Shown here in pieces: positions 9,552 to 19,300 of a stretch of DNA of 64,000 bases. Position 1 is the first letter of the stretch, and each line of letters starts with the position of its first letter. This DNA comes from Microbacterium cremeum. GTDB lineage: Bacteria; Actinomycetota; Actinomycetes; Actinomycetales; Microbacteriaceae. Where the stretch lies: assembly GCF_015277855.1 (NCBI RefSeq), contig NZ_CP063812.1:1116001-1180000 (forward strand), in the 5' to 3' direction. Under the pieces are notes generated by a model. It worked only from the letters and a program-made list of their open reading frames with translations. It did not search any database and was not told where the DNA came from. A program made the translations under genes and the position numbers.

Positions 9552-10535
9552 ATGGTCAAGCCAGGACGCCCCGGCGCCGCGAAGGGCAAGAAGGGCCCCA
9601 GCAAGGGCACGGGCGGCAAGAACAAGCGCTCGCTCGAGGGACGCGGGCCGACCCCGAAGGCGGAGGACCGCGCGTGGCACCCCGCCGGCAAGCGCAAGGC
9701 CGCCGCCGAGAGGTACGCCGCGGCGGGCGGCAAGGGCAAGCCGACGGGGGCCGGTCAGAACCGCACGTCCCGCGCGAAGAAGGACGACGACACCGAGACG
9801 GTGACCGGGCGCAACTCGGTGCTCGAGGCGCTGCGGGCGAAGATCCCGGCGACGGCGTTCTACATCGCGCAGCGCGTCGAGATGGACGACCGCGTGAAAG
9901 AGATGCTGTCGATCGCCACGCACCGCGAGATCCCGGTGCTCGAGGTCACGCGTCCCGAGCTCGACCGCATGGCCGGTTTCGACGGCGTGCACCAGGGCGT
10001 CGCGCTGAAGGTGCCCCCGTACGAGTACGCCCACCCGCAGGATCTGCTCGAAGAGATCATCGCCGACGACCTCGTGCCGCTCCTGGTCGCGCTGGACGGG
10101 GTCACCGACCCCCGCAACCTCGGCGCGATCATCCGCTCGACCGCCGCGTTCGGCGGGCAGGGCGTGATCGTGCCGCAGCGGCGCTCTGCCAGCGTCAACT
10201 CCGCAGCCTGGAAGACGAGCGCAGGCGCGGCGGCGCGCATCCCCGTGGCGATCGCGCCCAACCTCACCACGACGCTCAAGGAGTTCAAGAAGCAGGGCGT
10301 GTTCGTCCTGGGACTCGACGGGGGCGGCGACGTGTCGCTGCCGTCGCTCGAGCTCGCAGACCGCCCCGTCGTGATCGTGGTCGGATCCGAGGGCAAGGGC
10401 CTCTCGCGCCTGGTGACCGAGACGTGCGACCAGATCGTGTCGATCCCGATCTCGGCCGCCACGGAGTCGCTGAACGCCGGGATCGCGGCATCCGTCGCCC
10501 TCTATCAGGTGTCGACGATGCGCTCCGGCCGCTGA
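9552..10535 (+). CDS. rlmB: 23S rRNA (guanosine-2'-O)-methyltransferase RlmB, SpoU/TrmH family
   Basis: This protein 2'-O-methylates a guanosine in the 23S rRNA peptidyl-transferase region. The 327 residues start with a Lys/Gly-rich unstructured tail of about 75 residues usual in actinobacteria, then a substrate-binding domain starting GRNSVLEALRAKIP. The SPOUT knot motifs are NLGAIIRSTAAFGGQG, VIVVGSEGKGLSRLV and IPISAATESLNAGIA. AAGGAAG lies a few bases before ATG 9552. A CCCGGG-CGG-CCCGGG hairpin just after the stop may end the cysS-rlmB transcript. Confidence 0.93.
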   Translation: MVKPGRPGAAKGKKGPSKGTGGKNKRSLEGRGPTPKAEDRAWHPAGKRKAAAERYAAAGGKGKPTGAGQNRTSRAKKDDDTETVTGRNSVLEALRAKIPATAFYIAQRVEMDDRVKEMLSIATHREIPVLEVTRPELDRMAGFDGVHQGVALKVPPYEYAHPQDLLEEIIADDLVPLLVALDGVTDPRNLGAIIRSTAAFGGQGVIVPQRRSASVNSAAWKTSAGAAARIPVAIAPNLTTTLKEFKKQGVFVLGLDGGGDVSLPSLELADRPVVIVVGSEGKGLSRLVTETCDQIVSIPISAATESLNAGIAASVALYQVSTMRSGR

Positions 10536-10629
10536 CGACCCGGGCGGCCCGGGACGTATTCGCGGGAATGAATGCGCTCCCGGCGCCCTTGGACCTCCAG
10601 GAACGTCGTCCACCGTCGAAAGGAAGAAC

Positions 10630-11271
10630 ATGGCACGCATCGCCGTCATCGGAGGGACCGGGTACGCCGGTCGTCACATCGTCGAAGAGGCGGTGAACCG
10701 AGGGCACAGCGTGCTCGCCATCGCGCGCCGCATCCCCAGCGAGCGGTTCGCGGGAGCGACCTACATCGAGGGCTCGCTCACCGATGTGCCCGACCTGCTG
10801 ACGCAGCTGCAGGGCGCCGACGTCGTCGTCTCGGCGGTGGCCCCGCGCGGTGACATGGAGGGCCTGGTGCGCCCGAACCTCATCTCGCTCATCTCGCTGC
10901 TTCCCGCGGACGTGCGGGTCGGTGTGATCGGCGGGGCAGGCGGCAGTCTCGTCGCGCCGGGTGGCGAGCGGCTCGTCGATCAGCCGTCGTTCACCGAGGA
11001 GTACAAGCCCGAGGCCCTCGAGGCGATCGGGATCCTCGAGGATCTGCAGTCCGGGCCGGCCGACCGCGACTGGTTCTACATCCACCCCGCGGGCGGGTTC
11101 GGCGGGTTCAACCCGGGCGAGCGCACCGGGACCTACCGCGACGGCGGCGACGTCCTCGTGACCGACGAGAACGGCGACTCCTTCATCTCGGGCGCCGACT
11201 TCGCGATCGCGGTGCTCGACGAGATCGAGAACCCGAAGCACTCGCGCGAGCGCTTCACGGTCGGCTACTAG
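10630..11271 (+). CDS. NAD(P)H-binding oxidoreductase, NmrA/atypical SDR type
   Basis: This 213-residue single Rossmann domain starts IAVIGGTGYAGRHIVEEA, the GxxGxxG dinucleotide motif, followed by IEGSLTDVPDL and DVVVSAVAPR. Such proteins act as NAD(P)H-dependent reductases or redox sensors; the YxxxK of classical short-chain dehydrogenases is absent. GAAAGGAAG precedes ATG 10630. The 12 bases between its stop and the convergent next gene form the palindrome CCCTCGAGAGGG. Confidence 0.8.
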   Translation: MARIAVIGGTGYAGRHIVEEAVNRGHSVLAIARRIPSERFAGATYIEGSLTDVPDLLTQLQGADVVVSAVAPRGDMEGLVRPNLISLISLLPADVRVGVIGGAGGSLVAPGGERLVDQPSFTEEYKPEALEAIGILEDLQSGPADRDWFYIHPAGGFGGFNPGERTGTYRDGGDVLVTDENGDSFISGADFAIAVLDEIENPKHSRERFTVGY

Positions 11272-11283
11272 CCCTCGAGAGGG

Positions 11284-12588
11284 TCAGACGAGGTCGCGCC
11301 AGTCGATCTCGTCGTCCTCGTCGTCGATGATCGGGCCGCTGCCGGTGATCACCGGCAGCGACACCGTCTCGGTCGCCGGGCCCATCAGCGTCGCCTCGTC
11401 GCGGCGGTGGCGCAGCACGTCGTCGATGTAGCTCGACAGGGCCTCGGCCAGCGGCACGGACTTGCCCTTGCCCTGCGAGAGGTACCAGCGGTGCTCCAGC
11501 AGCTGGTGGAAGACCTCGGCGGGCTCGAGCTTGGCACGAAGGTCCCACGGGATCGCCTTCACGACGGGCTCGAAGACGCGCGTCAGCCACTCGTGGGCGG
11601 CCATGTCCTCGTCTTCGAAGCGCGAGATGCGCGCCCGGAACTCGTCGAGGTCGTTCAGCAGGCGACGGGCCTGGTTCTCTTCGACATCGAGACCGGTCAG
11701 CCGCAGCAGCCGCCGCTGGTGGTGCCCGGCGTCGACGACCTTCGGCTGGATCGAGACCCTCGTGCCGTCGGTGGTCGCCTGGATCGACATCTCGCCGATG
11801 TCGAAGCCCAGCGAGTTGAGGCGCTGGACGCGCTCGGTGAGTCGCCACGCCTCGTCGGCGCGGAAGGTCTCGCTGTCGGTAAGCGCCGCCCACAGCGAGT
11901 GGTACGACGAGACGATCCCATCGGCGATCGCGATGGCGTCGACGCCGCCCTCGAGGCGGCCGCCGGCCTCGAGGTCCATGATCTCGCCGGCGATGTTCGT
12001 CCGGGCGACGTCGAGGTCGTGCGCGCGCTGCCCGGGGGTGAGCCCGCTCTCGTGCAGCTCGCCGGTCTCGGCATCGACGAGGTAGGCGGCGAACGCGCCG
12101 GCATCGCGACGGAAGAGCGTGTTCGACAGCGACACGTCGCCCCAGAAGAAGCCGACGTTGTGCAGCCGCACCAGGAGCGCCGCCAGCGCGTCGACCAGGC
12201 GGGTCGCCGTGTCGGGGCGCAGCACCTGCGTGAACAGCGCGCGGTAGGGGAGCGAGAACTTCAGGTGCGCGGTCACCAGCGCGGCGGGGAGGTGCTCGCC
12301 CGAGGCGTCCGTGCGCCCGGCGATCACGGCGACCCGCTCGACGCACGGGGCGTCGAGGCGGGCGAGGTTGCCGAGCATGTCGTACTCGCGGCGAGCCATC
12401 GCCTCGGTGGTCTCCTTGATCGCGACCACACGGCCCGACAACGTCGCGAATCGCACGAGATGCCGCGAGATGCCCTTGGGGAGGTAGACGATGTGGCTCG
12501 ACGGCCACTCGGCCAGGGGTGTCGACCACGGCAGTGACAGCAGACCCGGATCCACGCTGCTGGCGGTGATGCTCAGGGCGTCGGGCAC
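11284..12588 (-). CDS. DUF4032 protein with kinase-like fold
   Basis: This 434-residue protein matches actinobacterial DUF4032 proteins in length and pattern. Its first 250 residues look like a protein-kinase or aminoglycoside-phosphotransferase fold. VVAIKETTEAMARREYDML carries the possible ATP-binding Lys and a helix Glu, LHNVGFFWGDVSLSNTLF supplies the Asp and Asn of a catalytic loop, and AAYLVDAETGELH has the metal-binding Asp. The C-terminal part (RLTGLDVEENQARRLLNDLD onward) is DUF4032-specific. GTG 12588 follows GGAGG by four bases. Kinase activity is inference; the substrate is unknown. Confidence 0.75.
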   Translation of the reverse strand: MPDALSITASSVDPGLLSLPWSTPLAEWPSSHIVYLPKGISRHLVRFATLSGRVVAIKETTEAMARREYDMLGNLARLDAPCVERVAVIAGRTDASGEHLPAALVTAHLKFSLPYRALFTQVLRPDTATRLVDALAALLVRLHNVGFFWGDVSLSNTLFRRDAGAFAAYLVDAETGELHESGLTPGQRAHDLDVARTNIAGEIMDLEAGGRLEGGVDAIAIADGIVSSYHSLWAALTDSETFRADEAWRLTERVQRLNSLGFDIGEMSIQATTDGTRVSIQPKVVDAGHHQRRLLRLTGLDVEENQARRLLNDLDEFRARISRFEDEDMAAHEWLTRVFEPVVKAIPWDLRAKLEPAEVFHQLLEHRWYLSQGKGKSVPLAEALSSYIDDVLRHRRDEATLMGPATETVSLPVITGSGPIIDDEDDEIDWRDLV

Positions 12589-12617
12589 GGGGCCTCCGCA
12601 GACTCAGGGGATGGAAG

Positions 12618-12659
12618 CGCGACGGCGCGGGGGGAGTCTCTCCCACCCGCGCCGTCGCG
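12618..12659 (-). terminator. strong hairpin between ugpC and the DUF4032 gene
   Basis: CGCGACGGCGCGGG (12618-12631) pairs fully with its complement at 12646-12659, and the loop itself contains a GGGAG/CTCCC stem. It lies directly after the ATPase stop and before the DUF4032 start on the same strand. There is no T-run, which is common for high-GC terminators. Confidence 0.6.
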
Positions 12660-12669
12660 TAGGAACCGC

Positions 12670-13773
<1,104 letters not shown>

Positions 13774-13998
13774 GTTTCTCTTCTCCTTCACCGGCAGGTA
13801 CGTGCCGGACGATCCGTAGTGATGGAATGAGCGGGGGCTCTCCCGCGCGCCCGTCGTCGGGCGCACGAAACAGTATGACACGGCGCGTGCGGAGGTTGCG
13901 TCTGGGCATTTCCCAGGGTGGCTGGCTAGCATCGTCAACGTCCGCCTTCCCGTGCGGACCAGCCGGAAGACCGGCCCCCTTCCGTCCCGAGAGGTTCC

Positions 13999-14955
13999 AT
14001 GTCGAGCGACGAGTCACAGAACGCCGCTGCCAGCGAGCGCCGCGACGCCGTGCGCGAGAAGGCGCAGCAGGTGCAGGCACGTCAGTCGCGTGCCCGCCTG
14101 GTCCGTCGCACCACTCTGGGCGCCGCGGTCGTCGCGGTCGTCGCCGTCATCGCCGTCGTCGTCACCTGGACGGTGTCCTCGAGCGCATCGAAGCCCATGA
14201 TGAGCCCCGAGAACGTCGTCGATGACGGCTTCATGGTCACCGGTGTCACCGGCGTCGGCATCACCTCCGGAACGAGCGAGGCCAACGGCTCCGTGCAGGG
14301 CGGCCAGACCCCCGCGACGACCGCCGAGCCGGCCGAGGCCACGCCCACGCCCACGCCGACCCCCACCGACACCCCGGCCGTCGAAATCCGCGTCTACGTC
14401 GACTACCTCTCGACCGGCTCGCGCGACTTCCAGGTCGCCAACGCGAAGCAGCTCACCGAGTGGGTCAACGAGGACGCGGCGACGCTGACGTACTACCCGG
14501 TGGCGATGCTGACCGCCAAGTCCAACGGCACGAAGTACTCGCTCCGCGCGGCGGCCGCGGCCGCCTGCGTGGCGCAGTATGCTCCCGACTATTTCTTCGC
14601 GTTCAACCAGGCGCTGCTGACGCAGCAGCCTGCGGTGGACTCCGACGGCTACAGCGACAGCGAGCTCGCCGCCCTGGCGATCGCGACGGGCCTGGACGGT
14701 GCCAAGGTCGTGCGGTCGTGCATCGAGGAGCAGTCGTACGCCTCGTGGGCCAAGCTCGCGACGGAGCGCGCCCTGCAGGAGCTGCCCGACACCGACGGCA
14801 TGGCGCTCACCGGCACGCCGATGGTGCTGGTCAACGGCACCCAGTACGTCGGAAAGCTCGACGACCCCAAGGAGTTCGCGCAGTTCGTGCTCACGGTCGC
14901 CAGCGACGCCTACTACAAGGCGACCCCGACGCCGACGCCCACCGTCGCCCCCTGA
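13999..14955 (+). CDS. membrane-anchored DsbA/thioredoxin-fold protein lacking the CXXC motif
   Basis: The 318-residue protein has a charged cytoplasmic start, one membrane helix (about residues 37-55), a Thr/Pro linker with TPTPTPTPT, then an extracytoplasmic DsbA-like domain from about 130. In place of the active-site DYxCPYC stretch it has VDYLSTGSRDFQ, with no cysteine. The cis-Pro loop GTPMVLVNG and the fold pattern remain. It cannot be a standard disulfide oxidoreductase, and may bind or scaffold partners. AGAGG lies before ATG 13999. A second TPTPTPT run closes the protein. Confidence 0.82.
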   Translation: MSSDESQNAAASERRDAVREKAQQVQARQSRARLVRRTTLGAAVVAVVAVIAVVVTWTVSSSASKPMMSPENVVDDGFMVTGVTGVGITSGTSEANGSVQGGQTPATTAEPAEATPTPTPTPTDTPAVEIRVYVDYLSTGSRDFQVANAKQLTEWVNEDAATLTYYPVAMLTAKSNGTKYSLRAAAAAACVAQYAPDYFFAFNQALLTQQPAVDSDGYSDSELAALAIATGLDGAKVVRSCIEEQSYASWAKLATERALQELPDTDGMALTGTPMVLVNGTQYVGKLDDPKEFAQFVLTVASDAYYKATPTPTPTVAP

Positions 14956-14993
14956 TCGGGCACGCGGCGCTGCGCCGGTAGACTGGGCGCCCT

Positions 14994-15069
14994 GCCGACT
15001 TGGCGCAATTGGTAGCGCACCTAACTTGTAATTAGGGGGTTACGGGTTCGAGTCCCGTAGTCGGCTCCA
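14994..15069 (+). tRNA. tRNA-Thr (anticodon TGT)
   Basis: A full cloverleaf can be drawn: acceptor GCCGACT/AGTCGGC, D-arm GCGC, anticodon stem CCTAA/TTAGG with loop CTTGTAA (anticodon at 15027-15029), T-arm ACGGG-TTCGAGT-CCCGT, discriminator T and encoded CCA. A TAGACT -10 ends ten bases upstream, the same hexamer as before tRNA-Arg. Confidence 0.96.
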
Positions 15070-15111
15070 CGACCGGCTCACCGTGCCACGCCCCCGTGCC
15101 GAGGCTCTGCC

Positions 15112-15774
15112 TCAGCCCGCCGGCTCGAACGTGATCGTCACCGGCGTCGCTCCGGACGCCCGGTCGAACACGAGCGTGCCGGTGACCTCGACGGCCGCGC
15201 CCCTCGACGGGCCGATCGAGGCGGTGAAGGTGTCTCCGTCGCCCGAGCGGTTGAACTCGCCGAGCTGCTCGTCGAGTGGATCGAGCTGCGACGCGTCCCA
15301 GCCGAACTCGGGAGCGAGCGCGCGCAGGTAGTCCAGCGCGCCCGACCAGCCGCGCACGACGTCCGGTGTCAGCGTGACCGACACCAGCCGGTCGCCCCGC
15401 GCGACGGCGGTGAGCGAGGAGATGTCATCCAGTGCGTGCACGTCGTCACCGACCGCGACGAGAGCCCGTACCGGGCGGCGGAAGACGGCGGATTTCTCGC
15501 CGTCCGCAGGGAGTCCGAGCGCCGTCGCCGACAGTCCGCCCTCGCCGACGCGCACCCGCACGACGCCCTCGACGTTGACGTAGTCGAACCCCGCATCGGT
15601 GAGCATGCTGGAGCCGTCGGTCGCCTTCTGATCGGCGGACGCCGCCGGGTTCTCCTCGGTCCACCACGACTCCTGGATGGCGAGCGACGCGATCACGACG
15701 GCGCCGATCACGACGGCGAGGATCGCGGCCGGCAGCCAGGTCAGGAGCGTGCGCGTGCGAGTGGAGATGGCCAC
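15112..15774 (-). CDS. membrane-anchored hypothetical protein
   Basis: I do not recognise a family. The 220 residues comprise a basic start, one membrane helix (WLPAAILAVVIGAVVIASLAI, split here only as a hydrophobic run at about 11-31), and an exported domain of alternating strand-like segments such as VRVRVGEGGLSATAL and RLVSVTLTPDVV. GTG 15774 is used; TACGCT lies five bases upstream. It is divergent from a DMT transporter gene. Confidence 0.65.
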   Translation of the reverse strand: MAISTRTRTLLTWLPAAILAVVIGAVVIASLAIQESWWTEENPAASADQKATDGSSMLTDAGFDYVNVEGVVRVRVGEGGLSATALGLPADGEKSAVFRRPVRALVAVGDDVHALDDISSLTAVARGDRLVSVTLTPDVVRGWSGALDYLRALAPEFGWDASQLDPLDEQLGEFNRSGDGDTFTASIGPSRGAAVEVTGTLVFDRASGATPVTITFEPAG

Positions 15775-15832
15775 GATCCAGCGTAACCGGGCCGGTTCGG
15801 GCACGTGCCCCGCACACGGCAGGATGGGACGG

Positions 15833-16780
15833 GTGACCGCCCCGCGCATTCCCACCGCCCTCGCCCTCGGCGGCGCGGTGGCGATCGGCGTGATGACGGC
15901 GGTGCAGGCCCGCATCAACGGCCAGCTGGGCGTGCGCCTGGACGACGGGTTCGTCGCCGCGGTGATCTCGTTCGGCTCGGGCCTGGCGATCCTCCTCGCC
16001 CTCTCCGCCGCGCTCCCGGTGGGTCGTGCCGGCTTCGGGCGCCTGGTCGAAGGCGTGCGGCACCGGAGGATTCCGTGGTGGATGCTGGCGGGCGGGGCGG
16101 CCGGTGCCCTCACCGTCGCCACGCAGGGCCTCGCGGTCGGGCTCATCGGCGTCTCGCTGTTCACCGTGGGCGTCGTGGCCGGCCAGACCGTCAGCGGCCT
16201 GCTGCTCGACCGCGCCGGGTTCGGCCCCGCCGGCGTCGTGGCGGTGACGGTCCCGCGGCTGATCGGCGGCGCGCTGGCGCTGATCGCGGTGAGCCTGGCC
16301 CTGGCGGGCGACGGGCTGGCGGGGGTGCCGCTGTGGATGGCGCTGCTGCCGGTGCTCGCCGGCGCCGGCATCGCGTGGCAGCAGGCGACGAACGGACGGC
16401 TTCGCCAGAGCGTGGGCACGCCCCTCACCGCGACGCTCGTCAACTTCGCCGGCGGCACGATCCTGCTGGCGATCGCCGCCGTCCTCCACGTCGTCCTCGT
16501 GGGCGAGCCGCGGGCTCTCCCGGCCGATCCGTGGCTGTACCTCGGTGGCGCGATCGGTGTCGTCTACATCGCGCTCGGTGCGGCGATCGTCCAGTACACC
16601 GGAGTCCTGCTGCTGGGTCTGGGAGCGGTCGTCGGCCAGCTGTGCACGTCGGTCCTGATCGACGCGGTGTGGCCGACGCCGACGGGTCCGGGGCTCGCCC
16701 AGGAGCTCGCGATGGTCACGGTCGCGCTGGTGTCGGTCGTGGTCGCCGCGGTGCCGTGGCGCCGCTGGCGGTCACGCTGA
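15833..16780 (+). CDS. DMT-family transporter, YdcZ/DUF606 type, tandem repeat form
   Basis: This 315-residue protein has about ten membrane helices in two DUF606 repeats. The first repeat contains GVMTAVQARINGQLGVRL and the second AGAGIAWQQATNGRLRQSVG, both with the characteristic NG-L motif. The substrate is unknown. GTG 15833 is chosen because AGGA lies eight bases upstream; ATG 15824 is an alternative. It converges on the nitroreductase gene with three bases between. Confidence 0.82.
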   Translation: MTAPRIPTALALGGAVAIGVMTAVQARINGQLGVRLDDGFVAAVISFGSGLAILLALSAALPVGRAGFGRLVEGVRHRRIPWWMLAGGAAGALTVATQGLAVGLIGVSLFTVGVVAGQTVSGLLLDRAGFGPAGVVAVTVPRLIGGALALIAVSLALAGDGLAGVPLWMALLPVLAGAGIAWQQATNGRLRQSVGTPLTATLVNFAGGTILLAIAAVLHVVLVGEPRALPADPWLYLGGAIGVVYIALGAAIVQYTGVLLLGLGAVVGQLCTSVLIDAVWPTPTGPGLAQELAMVTVALVSVVVAAVPWRRWRSR

Positions 16781-16783
16781 CGC

Positions 16784-17404
16784 TCAGGCGCTGCGGGGCT
16801 TCTTCGGCTGCGGCATCCGTGAGAGCACTTTGCTCGCGTCGAGCGGCTTGCGCCGGCCCGGGCGCTCCCGCGCGGGCTTGCCGCCGACGTAGAGCCAGCC
16901 CAGCAGCTCTTCGTTCTTCTCGAGCCCGTGCGCCTTGGCGACGGCCTTCGAGCGCGTGTAGTGCCCGGTGCGCCAGATGACGCCCCAGCCGGCCTCGTCG
17001 AGGAGCAGGCTCAGCGTGTGCGCGACGCCCGACGCCACCGCCTCCTGCTCCCAGCGCGGCACCTTGCCGCTCTTGCGGTAGCTTGCGACGACTGCGATGA
17101 GCAGCGGCGCGCGCAGCGGCTTGGTCGACGCGTCCTTCTCGCCCTCGGCCTTCGCGATCGCCCGTCCGAGGCGCTCGCGGTCGGCTCCCCGCAGCTCGAT
17201 GAGCCGCCAGGGTCGCAGCGACGAGTGGTCGGCGACGCGTCCGGCGGCCGACACGAGCTCCAGCAGCTGGTCGTGACTCGGCGCCTCGTCGGTGACCTTG
17301 GACCACGAGCGCCGCGAGCGCACCGCCTCGAGGGCGGGGCTCACGCCACCGGAGGCGCCGTGCGGCGCGTCGACGGCGTGCGGAGGCGACGCGGAGTGCG
17401 GCAT
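16784..17404 (-). CDS. nitroreductase-family FMN protein
   Basis: This 206-residue protein has the nitroreductase pattern: an Arg/Ser FMN-binding start (AVRSRRSWSKVTDEAP), HSSLRPWRLIELRGADRERL, and the late GWGVIWRTGHYTRSKAV and LLGWLYVGGKP. Such enzymes reduce nitro groups, quinones or flavins with NAD(P)H. Its ATG overlaps the msrB stop (TGATG), so the two are co-translated, which suggests an oxidative-stress pair. The last residues are Lys/Arg/Pro-rich. Confidence 0.83.
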   Translation of the reverse strand: MPHSASPPHAVDAPHGASGGVSPALEAVRSRRSWSKVTDEAPSHDQLLELVSAAGRVADHSSLRPWRLIELRGADRERLGRAIAKAEGEKDASTKPLRAPLLIAVVASYRKSGKVPRWEQEAVASGVAHTLSLLLDEAGWGVIWRTGHYTRSKAVAKAHGLEKNEELLGWLYVGGKPARERPGRRKPLDASKVLSRMPQPKKPRSA

Positions 17405-17838
17405 CACGCCGGATCCGCCGCGGCCTCGCCGGGCGTCTCGTCGCCGGGGGCGAACTGCAGCGAGAGCGAGTTCATGCAGTAGCGGTCGCCGGTCGGGGTG
17501 CCGAACCCGTCGGGGAACACGTGACCCAGGTGCGATCCGCAGTTCGCGCAGCGCACCTCGGTGCGCACCATTCCGTGGCTGTCGTCCTCGAGCAGTTCGA
17601 CGGCTTCGGGGCGGATCGACTCGTAGAAGCTCGGCCATCCGCAGTGCGAGTCGAACTTCGTGCCGCTGCGGAAGAGCTCCGCGCCGCAGGCGGCGCACGT
17701 GTACAGGCCCGCGCGGTCCTCGTCGAGCAGCTCACCGGTCCAGGCACGCTCGGTGCCCGCCTGCCGCAGCACCGCGTACTGCTCGGGGGTGAGCTCGGCG
17801 CGCCACTGCTCGTCGGTCTTGTCGACGGCGTACGTCAT
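17404..17838 (-). CDS. msrB: peptide-methionine (R)-S-oxide reductase MsrB
   Basis: MsrB repairs methionine R-sulfoxide in proteins. The 144 residues show both zinc CxxC pairs (YTCAACGAELF and VRCANCGSHLG), the substrate pocket FDSHCGWPSFYESI, and RYCMNSLSL with the catalytic Cys. GAGGAGG lies just before ATG 17838. It is the first gene of a two-gene unit with the nitroreductase. Confidence 0.95.
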   Translation of the reverse strand: MTYAVDKTDEQWRAELTPEQYAVLRQAGTERAWTGELLDEDRAGLYTCAACGAELFRSGTKFDSHCGWPSFYESIRPEAVELLEDDSHGMVRTEVRCANCGSHLGHVFPDGFGTPTGDRYCMNSLSLQFAPGDETPGEAAADPA

Positions 17839-17958
17839 GGGTCCTCCTCGGTCTCTTCCATTCAACCCCAGTCGCGGGCGGCCGGGTCGCGTCCCGCTGG
17901 ACGTTCACCGGGAACCGGGGCCGTGCGCCGGCGGGCGGGACTGGGGCAGGATGGCGGG

Positions 17959-18996
17959 ATGCGCGAGACGGATGCCGCGGCGACGGTCGAATCGGTGACC
18001 CAGCGGTACGCCCGCTTCGCGCGTGAGGAGGCGCCGGACCGCTCCGCGCTGTACGAGGAGTGGGCACGAGGGGTCGCCGCGGAGCCCGCGGTCGCGGGGA
18101 TCCTCGCCCGCATCCCCGCCGATCGCCGCCAGCCTCCGCTCGTGTTCGCGGTGACCCGCATGCTGGGCGCCCCCGAGGGCCGGTTCGAGGAGTGGGCGGA
18201 CTGGCTCGGCGCGCACGCCGACGAGGTGGTGGCCGAGGCATCCGGCCGTCGCCTGCAGACCAACGAACCCCAGCGCTGCGCGGCGCTGCTGCCGGCGCTC
18301 GCCACCGTGGACGGACCGATCGCGCTGCTCGAGATCGGCGCGAGCGCCGGTCTGTGCCTCTTCCCCGACCGGTACTCATACCGCTTCCGGGATCAGGGCG
18401 CCGTGACCGCGCTCGACCCCGAGGACGGGCCGTCGGCGGTGGTGCTCGAATGCGAGGTCTCGGGGGATCCGCCGCTGCGCATGCCCGACATCGTGTGGCG
18501 GGCCGGCATCGATCTGGCACCGCTGGACGCCCGCGCGGAGGAGGACCGGCGGTTCCTCACCAGCCTGGTGTGGCCGGGGGAGTCAGGGCGCGTCGTACGC
18601 ATCGAGGCGGCGCTCGACGTGGTGGCCGCGGACCCCCCGCTGCTGTACGCCGGGGACGCCACCGACCCCGAGGTGCTGCGGCAGGCGTCGGCGCGGGCAC
18701 CGCATGACGCCACGCTGGTCGTGACCACGCCGGGAGTGCTGCCGCACATCCCGCGTGCCGGTCGCGAGCGGCTGATCCGCACCCTCCGCACCCTCGACGC
18801 CGTATGGATCACGATCGACCCCCCGGCGCTGCACGAAGCCGGGAGGGGGCGTGAGGGGAGGCCGCCCGTCGACGGCGCCGCGTGGGGCGGCTTCGTGCTC
18901 GCTCGCGACGCCGAACCGCTCGCCGCGGTCGACCCGCTCGGCGCGTTCGTGCATTGGCGCGCGTGGCGCACCGAGGGGACGGATGCCGCGGGCTAG
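17959..18996 (+). CDS. DUF2332 family protein
   Basis: The 345 residues match the DUF2332 pattern of actinobacteria. A helical N-terminal part (VTQRYARFAREEAPDRSALY) is followed by LQTNEPQRCAALLPAL and LLEIGASAGLCLFPDRYSY, which looks like a degenerate SAM-binding loop. Later comes LVVTTPGVLPHIPRAGRERL. It may be a methyltransferase-fold protein, but no activity is known to me. ATG 17959 is the first start giving the conserved N-terminus. Confidence 0.75.
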   Translation: MRETDAAATVESVTQRYARFAREEAPDRSALYEEWARGVAAEPAVAGILARIPADRRQPPLVFAVTRMLGAPEGRFEEWADWLGAHADEVVAEASGRRLQTNEPQRCAALLPALATVDGPIALLEIGASAGLCLFPDRYSYRFRDQGAVTALDPEDGPSAVVLECEVSGDPPLRMPDIVWRAGIDLAPLDARAEEDRRFLTSLVWPGESGRVVRIEAALDVVAADPPLLYAGDATDPEVLRQASARAPHDATLVVTTPGVLPHIPRAGRERLIRTLRTLDAVWITIDPPALHEAGRGREGRPPVDGAAWGGFVLARDAEPLAAVDPLGAFVHWRAWRTEGTDAAG

Positions 18997-19005
18997 CGTT
19001 GCCTC

Positions 19006-19254
19006 GTGCCCCTGACCGACCGCGATCGCGCCCTCCTCGACTTCGAGGCCGAGTGGCGTCGCCACGCGGGGGCCAAGGAGGAGGCCATCCGCGCCGACCT
19101 CGGCATGTCGCCGGCCCGGTACTACCAGCTGCTCGGACGCCTCATCGACACGGCCGAGGCTCAGGGGCACGACCCCATGCTCGTCAAGCGGCTGCGACGC
19201 CTGCGCGACGAGCGGCTGCGCGAGCGCGCGGGCCGCGCCGCCGACGCGCGCTGA
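19006..19254 (+). CDS. DUF3263 small helical protein
   Basis: The 82 residues fit DUF3263, a small actinobacterial protein with a helix-turn-helix-like core (EEAIRADLGMSPARYYQLLG). That suggests DNA binding, but this is unproven. GTG 19006 lies exactly six bases after TAGCGT. It is followed by the LytR_C gene, a conserved pairing in this order. Confidence 0.82.
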   Translation: MPLTDRDRALLDFEAEWRRHAGAKEEAIRADLGMSPARYYQLLGRLIDTAEAQGHDPMLVKRLRRLRDERLRERAGRAADAR

Positions 19255-19300
19255 TCGGGCGCTCACCGGGCGCACGGGTTTCGCCCGGTAACATCGTCGG

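Noticed and set aside
7263..10649. A 1128-codon minus-strand frame opposite cysS and rlmB
   Set aside because: Same shadow pattern; the plus-strand genes have full family motifs.
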